Origin: Diphasiastrum complanatum
Taxonomy: Eukaryota > Streptophyta > Lycopodiopsida > Lycopodiales > Lycopodiaceae
Assembly (NCBI GenBank): GCA_029204225.1
Contig: CM055107.1
Coordinates: 6,792,873-6,856,872 of the forward strand
DNA length: 64,000 nucleotides
Direction of reading: 5' to 3'
This document shows positions 14,801-25,444 of the stretch, piece after piece. Made by a program: the position numbers and the translations under genes. Within the stretch, counting starts at the first letter, position 1. Every line of letters begins with the position of its first letter. The notes under the pieces were generated by a model. The model made no database searches and had not been told where the DNA came from. It saw nothing but the letters and a program-made list of their open reading frames with translations.

Positions 14801-16465
14801 TGAAGAGTACAAAATCACCATCATTCAAATGCCTCTCAACCTGCAAAAGGTTAACAATTCAGATGCAGAGAATAGGAGTGCAATGTAGTAGTGACTCATG
14901 AGATAATCGGCATACCTTGTATCCAAGCTCCAGATGGCGGTCGCTGCTCTTCTTTAAAAACCGAAGGTCTAACCGTTGACCATCCTCCCGAATAATATAC
15001 CTTGCACCTGTTTTACCAGGGGGCGGATGGGGACCATACTCCACAAGTTCCTTCAACCTGATCAATTGAATGCATCATTAACTTCATCTCTAGGTTGTGT
15101 GCCTATATATTGACAAAAATTAACATCTAAGGATGTGAACATACCTTTCCAGATTGTAAGGTGTCACTGTTTCTGGGTACGTTAAGTTCAAAGCAATACT
15201 CCACGGAACTCCTAGTTCGTCGATATTAATATTTGGGTCAGGTGTGATGACTGTCCTTGCTGAAAAGTCTACTCGCTTTCCCATGAGATTCCCTCGAATC
15301 CGACCTTCTTTAGCCTTTAATCGTGCACAGATTGACTTAATAGGACGACCAGATCGCTGAGTAGCCTGCATACAAAAACCAATCGTTGAAATTGCTTCAA
15401 TATGTTTTGTCAAACAGAAAACAGAGAGAAAGCAAAGAATGCAAAGGCTTTACAAACAAAGCACAGGCTGATAAGCCCTACCCTGGGCTGTCCTGGCAAA
15501 TCATTATCAAAATAAGTTGCAATATGAAACTGAAGCAACTGCACGAACTCGTTTAGAATATGCGAGGCAGCACCAGTTATTTCCTGTCGCTTCAAATTAT
15601 TATTGTGACGGACGATCATTGCCAGCTGATGTGTCAAATCATCCTGAAAGTAAAAGTGGGTCCCTAATCGAAATCAACTTCAAATATACACAAAGCTTAT
15701 AATCAAACACAAACCTTATAATCAACTCAATAGTGAGCAATTGCTCAAACTTGAGCTCAACATTCATGACATAAGGGACACCAGAAAATGAGCCCGCCTT
15801 AAGTTACTCTGTACCCTGACTTGTATGAATAGCAGTTGACAAATCTTACTTCACTTCGAGCCGAACTATCCATCATAACAGATGGTCTAACTGGTGGAGG
15901 AGGAATAGGAAGCACTTGCAGGATTAGCCATTCCGGGCGGGCATATTTTGGATTTAAACCCAACAACACACAATCCTCATCACTGATTCGCTTCAGAATG
16001 TTCAAGACCTGTGTGAAAATGATGGTTGCAACAAATTAGAGTCTTCGTTGGTAATCCTAGAGAGTAAAACAGATTTGCGTGCTTGATGACATCACTTTAT
16101 CAAAGTCATCAGAAAAGCAACTACCTTTTCTGCAGCAAGCTGTTGCTTCCTTTCCACTGGCTCAGGCATATATTGGTCTTGCTCTTCCGCCTTCTTTCGA
16201 CTTGCTTTAAACTCTGCAATGATTTTCATGCCGTCAATGGTTATTTTGGGTTGTTGTGCCCCACAGCCACCATGATGTTTCTTCTTCTCTGAGCCATCTT
16301 CCTGTTGGTCTTCATCAATTTCATCACCTCCTTCACATTTCTGCTTTGTCTTACAGCAATCCAAGACTTTCTTCAGCCTCTGCTTTGGGTTTTTCACTTT
16401 CTTGGCCTGCTTATACCTGTGATCATCCTGCACAAAAACTTTGAAAATATCCAATTCAAAAAAAG

Positions 16466-16541
<76 letters not shown>

Positions 16542-17498
16542 GAATTTTCATGCAAACGAGATGCAGCCATTTAAAAAATGAAGGCAGATTCAAACCTCAT
16601 TTGCAAGAATATGAGAACAATTATAGCACACGCATCGTAAAATGGCCAGAACCGTCTTCAAGAATCCAATATGAAACATGGGCTTTGCCAGTTCCAAATG
16701 TCCAAAATGACCTGGACACTCAGCCATGCTTCCTCCACATGTCTCACACTTGGTGGCTCGATCAATTGTTCCAAGCCTAGGGTCGCTAAGTCCCCCAGCT
16801 TTTGGCTTTCCCCTATCATAGGTCTCACTGCTTTCAATCTTGCATACTGACATTTGACGCTGTTTCAAAAAATGTTCGTTAGGATGAAGAAAATGACTTC
16901 AAATGCTCATGACTACATCAAGCTTATGATCATAAGCTTCTTCTAGGCATTTGGGTTCTGACCAGGTGCTAACTGTGCAACAGCATTCAACTAAGAAAAT
17001 TCGCCTTCAGATATATGTAAATGCAATGATCTGGGAACATTAGGTCAATAACTATAAGCTGACAATTTTGCTTTTATGCCGGTAACATATTTACCAACAA
17101 ACAAAAACCATGCTTGCGACAGTTGAATTGGCCAAGTGAATGATAGACATAACACCTTTGAGCTGACGAAAAGCTGAAATTACCAGCTCTGACACGTCAC
17201 ACCCTACAAAAAACCTAGAATAGAATCTGGCGTCGAATACCGTGCTTGTAGGATCTTAATAAAACCCTACATTACTCTCTAACACACAAGCAATGAATAT
17301 TTTTGACATTTTTAGACATTTTATGACAATTTAGGTCTGATTACCTGACAGCAACATGTGTGAGTAAAAGCAAAAACAGCTCAACTGATTCAAGGAACAG
17401 TCCCAAGGGCTTACGATTTCATCTGGGCTCAAAATTCCAAACTGCACAACCTTCACCCGGGACAGCTCCGCAGGCGAATACGAAAATCGCAAATCCAT
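7542..17498 (-). CDS. NRPB1: DNA-directed RNA polymerase II largest subunit (RPB1), 14 coding exons
   Basis: Catalytic subunit of nuclear RNA polymerase II. Exons, all with GT/AG borders and matching phases: 17498-17415, 16859-16596, 16427-16125, 16008-15850, 15643-15482, 15365-15145, 15057-14916, 14840-14505, 14276-13990, 11760-11502, 11347-8094, 7967-7878, 7756-7703, 7569-7542. They sum to 5643 nt, or 1880 residues, near the roughly 1840 of Arabidopsis. The start is the ATG at 17498 ([12 protein letters not shown]), matching the plant N-terminus. Exon 2 has the clamp zinc site (CETC...CPGHFGH). Exon 8 has the active-site loop NADFDGD, residues about 493-499, whose aspartates hold the catalytic Mg. 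Exon 11 carries the bridge-helix and trigger-loop region ([19 protein letters not shown]) and most of the heptad tail. The tail is split over exons 11-13, and exon 14 adds a short acidic end (GSNSEDQDR). Each join reads smoothly against the plant protein, so the copy looks intact. Introns 2 and 9 hold CT tracts, and intron 9 a solo LTR. Confidence 0.97.
7703..8947 (-). repeat. Tandem repeats coding the RPB1 C-terminal heptad domain
   Basis: In-frame 21-bp repeats encoding about 40 copies of YSPTSPS-type heptads, from about residue 1540 to near the end. This is the phosphorylated tail that recruits capping, splicing and 3'-end factors. The first copies vary ([14 protein letters not shown]), the middle is near consensus, and the last copies in exons 12-13 are degenerate ([19 protein letters not shown]). 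Splitting of the tail by introns also occurs in other plants. Confidence 0.95.
11789..11849. repeat. (TC)n microsatellite in RPB1 intron 9
   Basis: A 61-bp run within the intron, only about 28 bp from the acceptor of exon 10. On the coding strand it reads GA, so it is a purine tract and not the usual pyrimidine tract before an acceptor. Confidence 0.97.
12035..12830 (+). mobile_element. Solo LTR inside RPB1 intron 9, target duplication CATAT
   Basis: A 796-bp sequence starting TGTTAATTTTC and ending TTTTCCAACA, flanked by perfect 5-bp repeats CATAT (12030-12034 and 12831-12835). No internal element sequence is present, so it is a solo LTR. Its first about 530 bp match the LTR at 58337-58885, which sits behind a polypurine tract and fixes the orientation as plus, opposite to RPB1. 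The clean duplication and TG/CA ends suggest it is younger than most elements here. Confidence 0.88.
13385..13620. repeat. Degenerate tandem repeat in RPB1 intron 9
   Basis: Four or more loose copies of a motif of the form ATCATGAAAGGGGnnnGGCATC followed by CATnnAn..., at about 13406, 13450, 13515 and 13568. Unit spacing is irregular, about 45-65 bp. Non-coding. Confidence 0.55.
16468..16539. repeat. (CT)n microsatellite in RPB1 intron 2
   Basis: A 72-bp run in the intron between exons 2 and 3, 41 bp upstream of the exon 3 acceptor. On the coding strand it reads GA. Confidence 0.97.
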
Positions 17499-17506
17499 GT
17501 TTATCA

Positions 17507-17675
17507 AAACCCTCGCTACTGCACCAAACTTGTGCTGACAAAATCTGAGGCCGCCTCCAAACCCTTGCTGCTGCACCAAAACCTTTTTCTGACAAAATCT
17601 AGGGCCGCCTACAAAACCTCGCTACTGCACCAAAACTTTTTGTGGTCTGTAAAACACAATCTCAGGCCGCCTCCA
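17507..17675 (-). repeat. Three-copy 53-bp tandem repeat in the RPB1 5' leader
   Basis: Three units, starting near 17507, 17559 and 17612, each containing CTCGCTACTGCACCAAAACT-like sequence followed by GACAAAATCT and AGGCCGCCT. They begin about 9 bp upstream of the RPB1 start codon, so they should be transcribed as leader or lie across the transcription start. An apparent plus-strand reading frame over this region is not credible. Confidence 0.8.
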
Positions 17676-17956
17676 AGACACTTTCGCAGCTTATCAGAGA
17701 AAAGTATGGCTTCTTCGCAAGCATTCGTTCATAGGCGGCAAAGAAAACACAGTTTTCTATTCCCTAAGCTGTCGATTAAGCTTCCATCGCACTGCGCAGT
17801 GCTTTTCAGACTGCGAGCATTCAAGGGAGCGAACGCTCTCCCAATGCATCATCTCGCCAAATGACAAGACTGCGAGAGAAACCTACCCTTTAAAGGCAGC
17901 CCTCAGCCGTCAGCCCTCTGGCCGCCTTAATGGCACTATGGTTTGACACCATATCA

Positions 17957-18011
17957 CTTGGATTTTGGCCACGTGCATACGCCATGTCGCTTGGATTTTG
18001 CCACGTGGCAT
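17957..18011. promoter_or_regulatory. Duplicated G-box (CACGTG) upstream of RPB1
   Basis: A unit of about 32 bp containing CTTGGATTTTGGCCACGTG occurs twice in tandem, giving two CACGTG cores at 17970-17975 and 18002-18007. They lie about 470-510 bp upstream of the RPB1 ATG. G-boxes bind bZIP and bHLH factors in plants; a role here is inference. Confidence 0.6.
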
Positions 18012-18789
18012 TTTGTCCCTTGGACTTTTTTCAATAGTTGATCAAGAAAAATTGTGGCACAATCTAAACCGTGAATGATGAAATTGAACACGGCAGGTGG
18101 CGGCAAGGTGGCGGCAAGGATGTAAGTTAAGCAATGTCGTTTGGATACGAGGGCACTCGTCGACGACGAGGAGCGTATATTTTAAGCGTGGTCACTTGGA
18201 TGATACGAGGGTGATGCCCTCCCTGGCCATTTTTGGCCCCTCATTTCTTGAAACCATTTGGCCCCAATGCATCTTGCTTACTAGGCCACCAACACATCCA
18301 CTTGTATCTCAGTACAAGCTTGGTCAAGCCAAACAACCCATGCACATGTAGTTGAGAGCCCGAGGGACCAAACCCACTCACATGTGTGCCTCTAAGCGCC
18401 ATCACCTTCTTCAATTCGAGTTCAAACTACGAGCATCATTTAAGGACCTTGGCAAATTTAATATATGCACATGGACCAACGTCGAATCTTAGAACATACG
18501 TAACTAGGACTAATAGCACCCCTTGTTAAAATGGTCTCATGTTCACAAGTTGACCTAGAACAATAGGCCACCAACCTCATTTGCGACAAAAAAAATTTGA
18601 GTTTTGAAGTTGCTCCAAAACTCAACGCATGTGAAAGGAACTTCATGTGTCTCATAAGCAAATTGAACAAATGAAATTAACACGATTTCAATAGAAATTT
18701 TGTTCGCAAGTGTGTTTCAGGCATTGGCAAGTGCAAGCAACCATAGAGGACCTTGGCCTTTCTTAGTAAGCTTGGATGCCTTGCTCGGG

Positions 18790-20480
18790 AGGTATGCCTG
18801 GCATAGCTTTGGGTGGAGGCAAGGTAGGGCCCTTGAGTGAGCTATGTTGGGCAGAGCCTTTGTGACGAGCTAGCTCGCGACCACAGCATAGCAGTCAACT
18901 GAGTTATGTTGGGCATAGCCTCCGCCCAGATCTATGCCAGGCATAGCTCGGGCGGAGGTTATGCATGGCATAGCTCACTCAACGGCCATGCGGGGCATAG
19001 CCTTCATCCCAATCTATGCATGGGTGGAGGCTATGCCCGACATGATAGCTCGGCGCGGAGACTATGCCCATCATAGCTCACTTGATTGCCATACCGGGCA
19101 TAGCCCTCGTCCCGAGCTATGCCTGGCATAGCTCGGGACAAAGGTTGTGCACTTGCGACTTGAGATTTGTAATAAATTTGAAAATCAAAAATTTTAAAGA
19201 AAAACCTCATTTTTTAAAAAAAAATCTCTAAAATTAAAACATGACAATTACTATTTAATTTGAAAATTTAAAGCCTCAACTTAAATAGAATGAAATTAAT
19301 TTGTTCAAAAAATCAAAATAGTAACAAGAATATTATATTATTGCATATTTTGTAAATATATTAAATTGTTGGCTACCTATAGCAATAGAGTTGGTCAAAA
19401 GCAACCTTTCCAAATGCCAAAGCCATGCCAGACATAGCTCGTTGGAGACACAGCAACGGCCTAGTTTGCACCCCAAGCTAAACCGAGTTTAGCTCGAGTG
19501 GAAGCTATATCTGGTATAGCATCTACCTCAAGCAGTGATGTGCATAGCTCTAGAGAGAGCTATGTCGAGCATAGCTTTTACTGGGAGCTATGCGTTGCAT
19601 ATCTCTCAACGGGGCTTCACTTGCCTTCGAACTCTAAGGAGCTATGCCAGGCATAGCTCCCGTTCTCCCACTCCTCTCTTATCTAACTTCTTGAGCTATG
19701 CTTGGCATAATAGTCAACAAGTGTTTACACGAAATTGACATACCTTTAACTTCAACGAAGGTCGAAGGAGCTCTCATGTTATGCTGAGCATAGGCAGGAG
19801 GTAAGGCATGTGCTGGATGCAATAGGACATGACAAAGTACATATAGAGCACAGCACAGTGAGAGAATGCATAGACGAGGGAGGCAAAGGTGAATAATGCA
19901 TGGGCTTGGCTCCTTAAGTAGTTATGGGTCAACCCTGGTTCCAATGCACAGAGGCCTAGGAAACCAAGAATGCCAACATAACCAAGTTCCTAGGGGCCTT
20001 AGGCCTTAAGGCAAGGCTCTTAGCCTATGAAGGCCATGTTGGCAAAAACTTGAGGGCCATGCCCTTGCCGCGCGACGCCCACGCCCACGTTCATGCCTCA
20101 CCCAACATAGGGCCACCCCACGCTACGCAACGCCCACGCCCCAAAAAACAAAGAATGCCAATGAAACCAAGTAGAAAGGCCATGAGGCAGGGCCCTCTAT
20201 CTAAGGGTGACAATCCAATATACCTTTAGGCTCAAGAACCGAGAATGTGAACAAAGGGCTACACTACGCCCCGCCGCGATAGTGCCACGCTTATGTGCCC
20301 CTGCCGATCACGTGGCATGGCATATTTAAGACACAGAGAATTATATGTTCAGTGCAGTGCTCTTTTTTTAGTGTGTTTGTGCTCGCTTGCTCTCTTGTGA
20401 TTAAGGATTCTTGGTTATATGACTTTGAGCATGTGTTCAAAACATGTACGCTAAGCCTTCTATGCCCAGCATAGCTATAA
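18790..20480. repeat. Cluster of a palindromic motif, AGCTATGCC/GGCATAGCT
   Basis: At least 15 copies of a quasi-palindrome close to AGCTATGCCNGGCATAGCT scattered over 1.7 kb, densest at 18900-19140. The copy at 19109-19139 is perfect with 15-bp arms around a single base. Another at about 18920-18960 forms an imperfect 40-bp hairpin with GC-rich outer arms. Later copies include 19641-19659 and one at about 20461. No reading frame explains them and they do not form a regular tandem array. Confidence 0.85.
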
Positions 20481-20971
20481 AGTCCTCACAACAGGATTCT
20501 AGTCTTAGCATACCATACAAAGCAACAACACATGGGAACCGGTGAAGGTTAAACCAACCCAACCAAACCTAGATCGTACGGATCTAGCCCCCAAGCTATG
20601 GATCAATCAGAGTCATGGAAAGAGGAGTCACACCAGCAGCATGTAGCTACTCATCACAAATCAAGCATACACTAGTGAGAGCCCAGTAGGTATACTTATA
20701 CCCTCCAAGGCCCATGCACCACTAGTAGTGCACTGTGATACCTCACTGGACACCTCTGTAGCCTATCTGGGCCACGTCATCTAGTTCCCTAATGACTCAC
20801 AGCTATATAGACCCATACCAACTCCACCATGTGTTTAGGCCTACAACCATTAATTATGACCATGTACACATAAGGGCCCCAATTCCCTTATAGTCACAAT
20901 TAACTTACGAGTTTTTGGTCTACCAGTCCCTAGCGTGGACACGCTACCCGAGACCGATCATGGGCATGACA

Positions 20972-22425
20972 TTCTTCCCCCCTTATTCAAGTTCTGTCCT
21001 CAAAACTTAAAACTGGGAAAGTTCCTCCTTAAGCTTCCTTCATGTTCCAGGAATTGTCATCATCTGTAAATCCCCTCCAATGAACCAGATGCTTAGTAAC
21101 TATACGATTTCTCAATCGTTTAGTTCTTGTATCCAAGATCTTTTCAGGTTCAAGACGAGGTACACCCAATGATTCATCCAACAGGTCCAACTGATCTCCA
21201 GATTCAAGGTGCTCTCCTTCACGTAGACTCTTTTTGAGACGACTAACGTGAAATACGGGATGCACTTGCTATCCATCCGGGAGTTCCAATTGGTAAGCTA
21301 AGGATCCGATCTTTTTCAAGATCTTAAACAGTCCTCTATATCTAGGAGACAACTTATAATGCTTGCCGGTACGCATTACACTTGAATCCTTCGGGATTCC
21401 CAAATATACCCAATCTCCCACTTGGAAGTCTCTCGGTGATCTTTTCAGATTTGCATAATGTTTGTCCCTATCCTGGGCACTCTGGACATTTTCACGTGCA
21501 ATCCGTAGCATTTCTTGCATATCATGTAGGAACTCCGCTACTTTCTGAAACTTGATCGTCCGAGTCTCAACCGCAAGGGTGACCTAGGTTCAAAATCGTA
21601 CATAAGCATAAACGGGCTATAACCGGTAGCCGAATGCTTACTACTATTATAGGCAAACTCGATCAATGGAAGGTACTTTTCCCAATCAGATTGCCGTCTG
21701 GAAACATATGCTCGAAGCATTTATTCCATCCTCTGATTTGTTCTTTTCGTCTCTCCATCCGTCTCAGGATGATCAGAAGAACCCAAACTCAATGTCGTCT
21801 CTAGTTTAGCGGATACGACCGACCAAAAGTGACCGGTGAACTTCGGATCACGATCGCTCACAATATTACTCGGTAATCCGTAAAGCCTAAATAGACGCTC
21901 TACAAATATCTGAGCTAAATCAGAAGCCTTTGCAGTGGTCTTTACCGGAATAAACGTAGCCAATTTGGTAAGACGGTCGACCACAACCCAAATTGCATCA
22001 TGTTGTTTATTTGTCCGAAGTAACCCAACCACAAAATCCATGAAAATATTATCACATCTCTTATCAGGGATATCCAATGGATGCAACAAACCACCCGCCT
22101 TATGGCGTTCAGCTTTATTCAACTGGCATTGGTCACACTTGACCACATAAGATTCTACAAAGGGCTTGAGTTTTGGCCAATAAAAATCCCTTCGTACCAA
22201 ATCCAATGTACGATGTATGTCGGGATGTCCTGCGCATGGTGAGTCATGACATTCATAAAGAATTTTATTCTTAACAACATCCACATCAGGCACACAAACC
22301 TTCCCTTTCCTGAACAAAAGTCTATTACGGATAGAGAAGTCATCAGTACCCTTTATATCCTTCCCCCCTAGACTGATCACCATGATCATCAGTCCCACTT
22401 GATGAAACTGCTAGAACCCTATTCC
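20972..22425 (-). mobile_element. Ty3/Gypsy chromodomain element (chromovirus), pol 3' half, broken
   Basis: Minus-strand remains of a Gypsy polyprotein. The zinc-binding and core domains of integrase are recognisable (ILYECHDSPCAGHPD, CDQCQLNKAERHK, DFVVGLLRT, SDRDPKF), followed by the GPY-like tail (LSPRYRGLFKILKKIG) and a chromodomain (VTKHLVHWRGF...SW). That order is typical of chromoviruses. A polypurine tract lies at about 20972-20986 (minus strand AAGGGGGGAAGAA), followed by an LTR edge, TGTCATGCCC, at 20971. The LTR extends left to a boundary I cannot place. The copy is broken in several places and lacks its upstream half. Confidence 0.88.
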
Positions 22426-22439
22426 AGATTGGTCAAAAA

Positions 22440-22770
22440 AAGTTTAAACGCCCAGAAGTTGTTGAAGACTGAATAAACCGTTGGACAAGCTATTTTAGCT
22501 TGCACAACGTCCCAGAAGATAAACGAATATCATCGGTTCTATTGTTTTTGGAAAGTAAATCCTCTTCTTGGTGGAGGGAACTTTCCACGAAACCGGTGAC
22601 TTGGGCTGGATTCCTGACGGAATTCTGGAAAGCTTTTGTCACGATAGACGATTCCGAGCAGTATATTCGGTTTATCAACTGCAAAATGGGCAACGAGAAC
22701 TGGACGGTTATGTCCAAGAGTTCTTGGACTCTTTGGCTAAGGTGCCGCTTTTTGATCGTAAGTTAGCACA
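22440..22770 (+). mobile_element. Gypsy gag fragment
   Basis: Plus-strand remnant similar to the retrotransposon gag domain (SLHNVPEDKRISSVLLFLE, SSSWWRELS). It abuts the minus-strand chromovirus on its left and a Copia fragment on its right, so it is part of a nested stack. Broken. Confidence 0.65.
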
Positions 22771-23143
22771 CCTCTATCTCTATTTCTTCTATAGAAGCGG
22801 AATACATTGTTGCTTCTCAATCTATTAAAGAAGCGTTTTGGTTGAGAAATTTACTGTCAGACATTAGTTTGTATCAATACAACCCCACAATTATATTCTG
22901 TAATAATCAGAGTGCTATTGCCTTATCGGCCAACCCTAGATTTCACTCTAGGAGTAAGCACATTGAAATATCACTACATCAGGGACAAGGTTCTCAACAA
23001 GGAGGTGAGCTTAACATATTATAGAATGCAGGACATGGTTGTAGATGTATTCTCGAAGGCATTAAGTGTCAATGCACACAACAAATTTTGTGCATTGCTT
23101 AGTCTGAAGATCAAGGCATTCACGGATCCAGATTAAGGGCGGG
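22771..23143 (+). mobile_element. Copia RNase H end, family A copy 1, with 3' LTR start
   Basis: C-terminal part of a Copia polyprotein (NQSAIALSANPRFHSRSKHIE), ending just before a polypurine tract (TTAAGGGCGGG) and an LTR that starts at 23144 (TGTTAGATTTATCTCC). It is close to the copy at 53850-54588. Only the 3' end is present and it is broken. The end of the LTR is not defined. Confidence 0.8.
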
Positions 23144-24289
23144 TGTTAGATTTATCTCCTCTACTCTCGTAAATCCTATTTTAATCTGCCCCCATTCATG
23201 CTGCTGTATTTTACTTGTGTTGTCGCACAATCTGCATATTTATATGTAAAATAAGACAGTAAAAAATCGCGACTATCTGCATAAATACAAGTAAATTTTT
23301 ACAGGAAAAAAGGCAAAAAAAATGAAAAAGACGACATTGTATTTTTACACGTGATTTGTGACATGCGAAAAAGGCGACACTGTCCTACAAATGTCGAAGG
23401 TGCCCTAATAGAAAAGCGAAGGTACCCTGTAAATCAAATTTTAAAGCATTTGTTAGAGTGTCGCATTTTTCGCTTTTTCATCAACGTTTATTTCAAAGAA
23501 GGCTGATGTCGCGGCGTTCTCACGCTCATCCCATGCACTGTGCAATTAGATTTGACAACGACATCAGCCACCCACAATCTCCTACAGACAACACATCCAC
23601 TTTTGTACTTTCTTCATCTGCACACCTGTAAAAATTATGTATATATTGAATACCATCTACATATTCAACAACAAGCAAAAGTGTGTGAAAAATATAATAG
23701 CATCAAAAGCTTATCAGAGATAGACGAAGTAGATGCTTTCACGCATCGATTCTTTGTATTGACAGTAATGGGTTTATTCTTTTTTCAGATTGGATTAGCT
23801 TTCTGAAGCACGCAGTTTCGTCCGCTATTGTCTTGTGCTCACCTTCATTATTGACCGGTATATTTCACTATACTTAATCTAATTACAGCTCTGTTTGTTC
23901 TGCGTTCAAATTTGTGTCAATATTGCTATTCTTTTCTACATATTTTCTGACTCTCTCATTGCTTAATCTGGTAGTCTGTTCTTCGCGAATTATTATTAGT
24001 CTAGTTGTTTGCGACTAATATTTAGTCTTGTCTTTTGCGACTAATTTGTGACTGACAATCAGTCTAGCTGTTCATGACAAATTATAATTTTGATGTCTTC
24101 ATGCTTAATGTTTGGCTACGTAATCTGATCGAACGTGATTTCTATCACTAATGTTCTGTTCGAGTTTGATAGGCGTAGTCATGCTTAGGGAAAGAGTGAG
24201 ATAGCTCATTCTGTTGTGCACAAACACTTTTCATTTATGTTCATTTCTTTTCGAGCTATTTTCGTTTCTCTCACACCCTCTTTTCTCCC

Positions 24290-24612
24290 GACAAATCTTG
24301 GATGAAGTTGGCATGAAACAGAAAAATCCCATGACTATACACAGCGATAGTTACAGTGGCATTCAGCTAGCAAAGAATCCAGTGTTCCATGCGAGAACCA
24401 AACACATTGAGATTTAGTATCACTTCATATGTGAGAGGCTGTTGAGTCGTGAAATTCACGTTGTGGACGAACAACTAGCTGACATTTTCACTAAGCCACT
24501 TAGTAGAGAAAAGTTTGATAAGTTTAGATCAAAGCTTTATGTACTTAAAGTTTGTTGACTTTAAAACTATGTATATGACTATATAAAAAGTAGACTCTAC
24601 TTTAAGGGAGAG
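24290..24612 (+). mobile_element. Copia RNase H end, family B
   Basis: Fragment with the Copia RNase H tail motifs (SGIQLAKNPVFHARTKHIE, LADIFTKPLSREKFD), ending at a polypurine tract before the LTR at 24613. Broken, 3' end only. Confidence 0.8.
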
Positions 24613-25129
24613 AGTTAGAATTAAAGTAGAATCAGTGTGTTACTGTACTCCATGTCCTATACAAGGGAATCGGAATTATTCCTGACGTGAATAGCCGGTC
24701 ACTCCAGTTGTATGTGGTTATTAGTTATGCTACGTCATTGCGGACGTGGTCGTATTAAATAATTAATAATCATATGAGGTCCCAGACCTATAATTGGACA
24801 TAGGAGCACATGCATGGTGAAGACTGCTTTAATGCAAGAATAGGAGATCAATAGCTCAACATAGGTGCATGGGGGATCCTAAAGGGAATATTCTCTCTCT
24901 TTAGAGGAGAATAAGTCTAGTGGAAACTCGTCCCTCCTCCTATTGTGAATTGTGATTCTTGAGCCAGTGTTTCCTCTCCTCCCTTGTGTTCTTCACTGTG
25001 GCTTGGAGGTGGATTGGTTAGGGTATTGACTAGCCTCTCCATATTAGTCGGGTAGTTCATGCTCTACAGGTGTCCTTTTGGTTTGTATGTGATTGGAATC
25101 CTGTAGATCTTCACTTGGTGGTTCTTACA
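24613..25129 (+). mobile_element. LTR with a polypurine tract before it and a primer site after it
   Basis: About 517 bp, following the Copia tail and a polypurine tract (TTTAAGGGAGAGAG) and ending TTCTTACA. Next to it, at about 25131-25140, lies TGGTATCAGC, similar to the initiator tRNA-Met primer site (TGGTATCAGAGC). An LTR with both signals outside it belongs to a head-to-tail or fused pair of elements. Confidence 0.65.
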
Positions 25130-25444
25130 GTGGTATCAGCATGAAGTTACTCTTCTGAAAAATAGTTATGTCATATAAATTACTACTTCTGTGAACAGAT
25201 TTGGAAGTCAGAGAGATTCTAAAGTCAAAGTGGTTCAATGTCTTAAACCTTGGATATCTCTATTGCAATAATGGATTTCAAAGGAATGATAGTTCTGTCA
25301 CTCAGATTGAAAATATTTGAAGAAAAAGTCTTGTTTGTAATAGAGTGAATCCTTTGTGGAATGCACTTATTATTGACTTTTCATGGATTTGGATATTTTT
25401 ATATGTCATCTTTCTAGTTAACTTTTATGGAAATTGATAATTTC

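Noticed and set aside
17532-17864. 110-residue plus-strand frame upstream of RPB1
   Set aside because: It lies over the three-copy leader repeat and has no domain; the repeat periodicity keeps it open.
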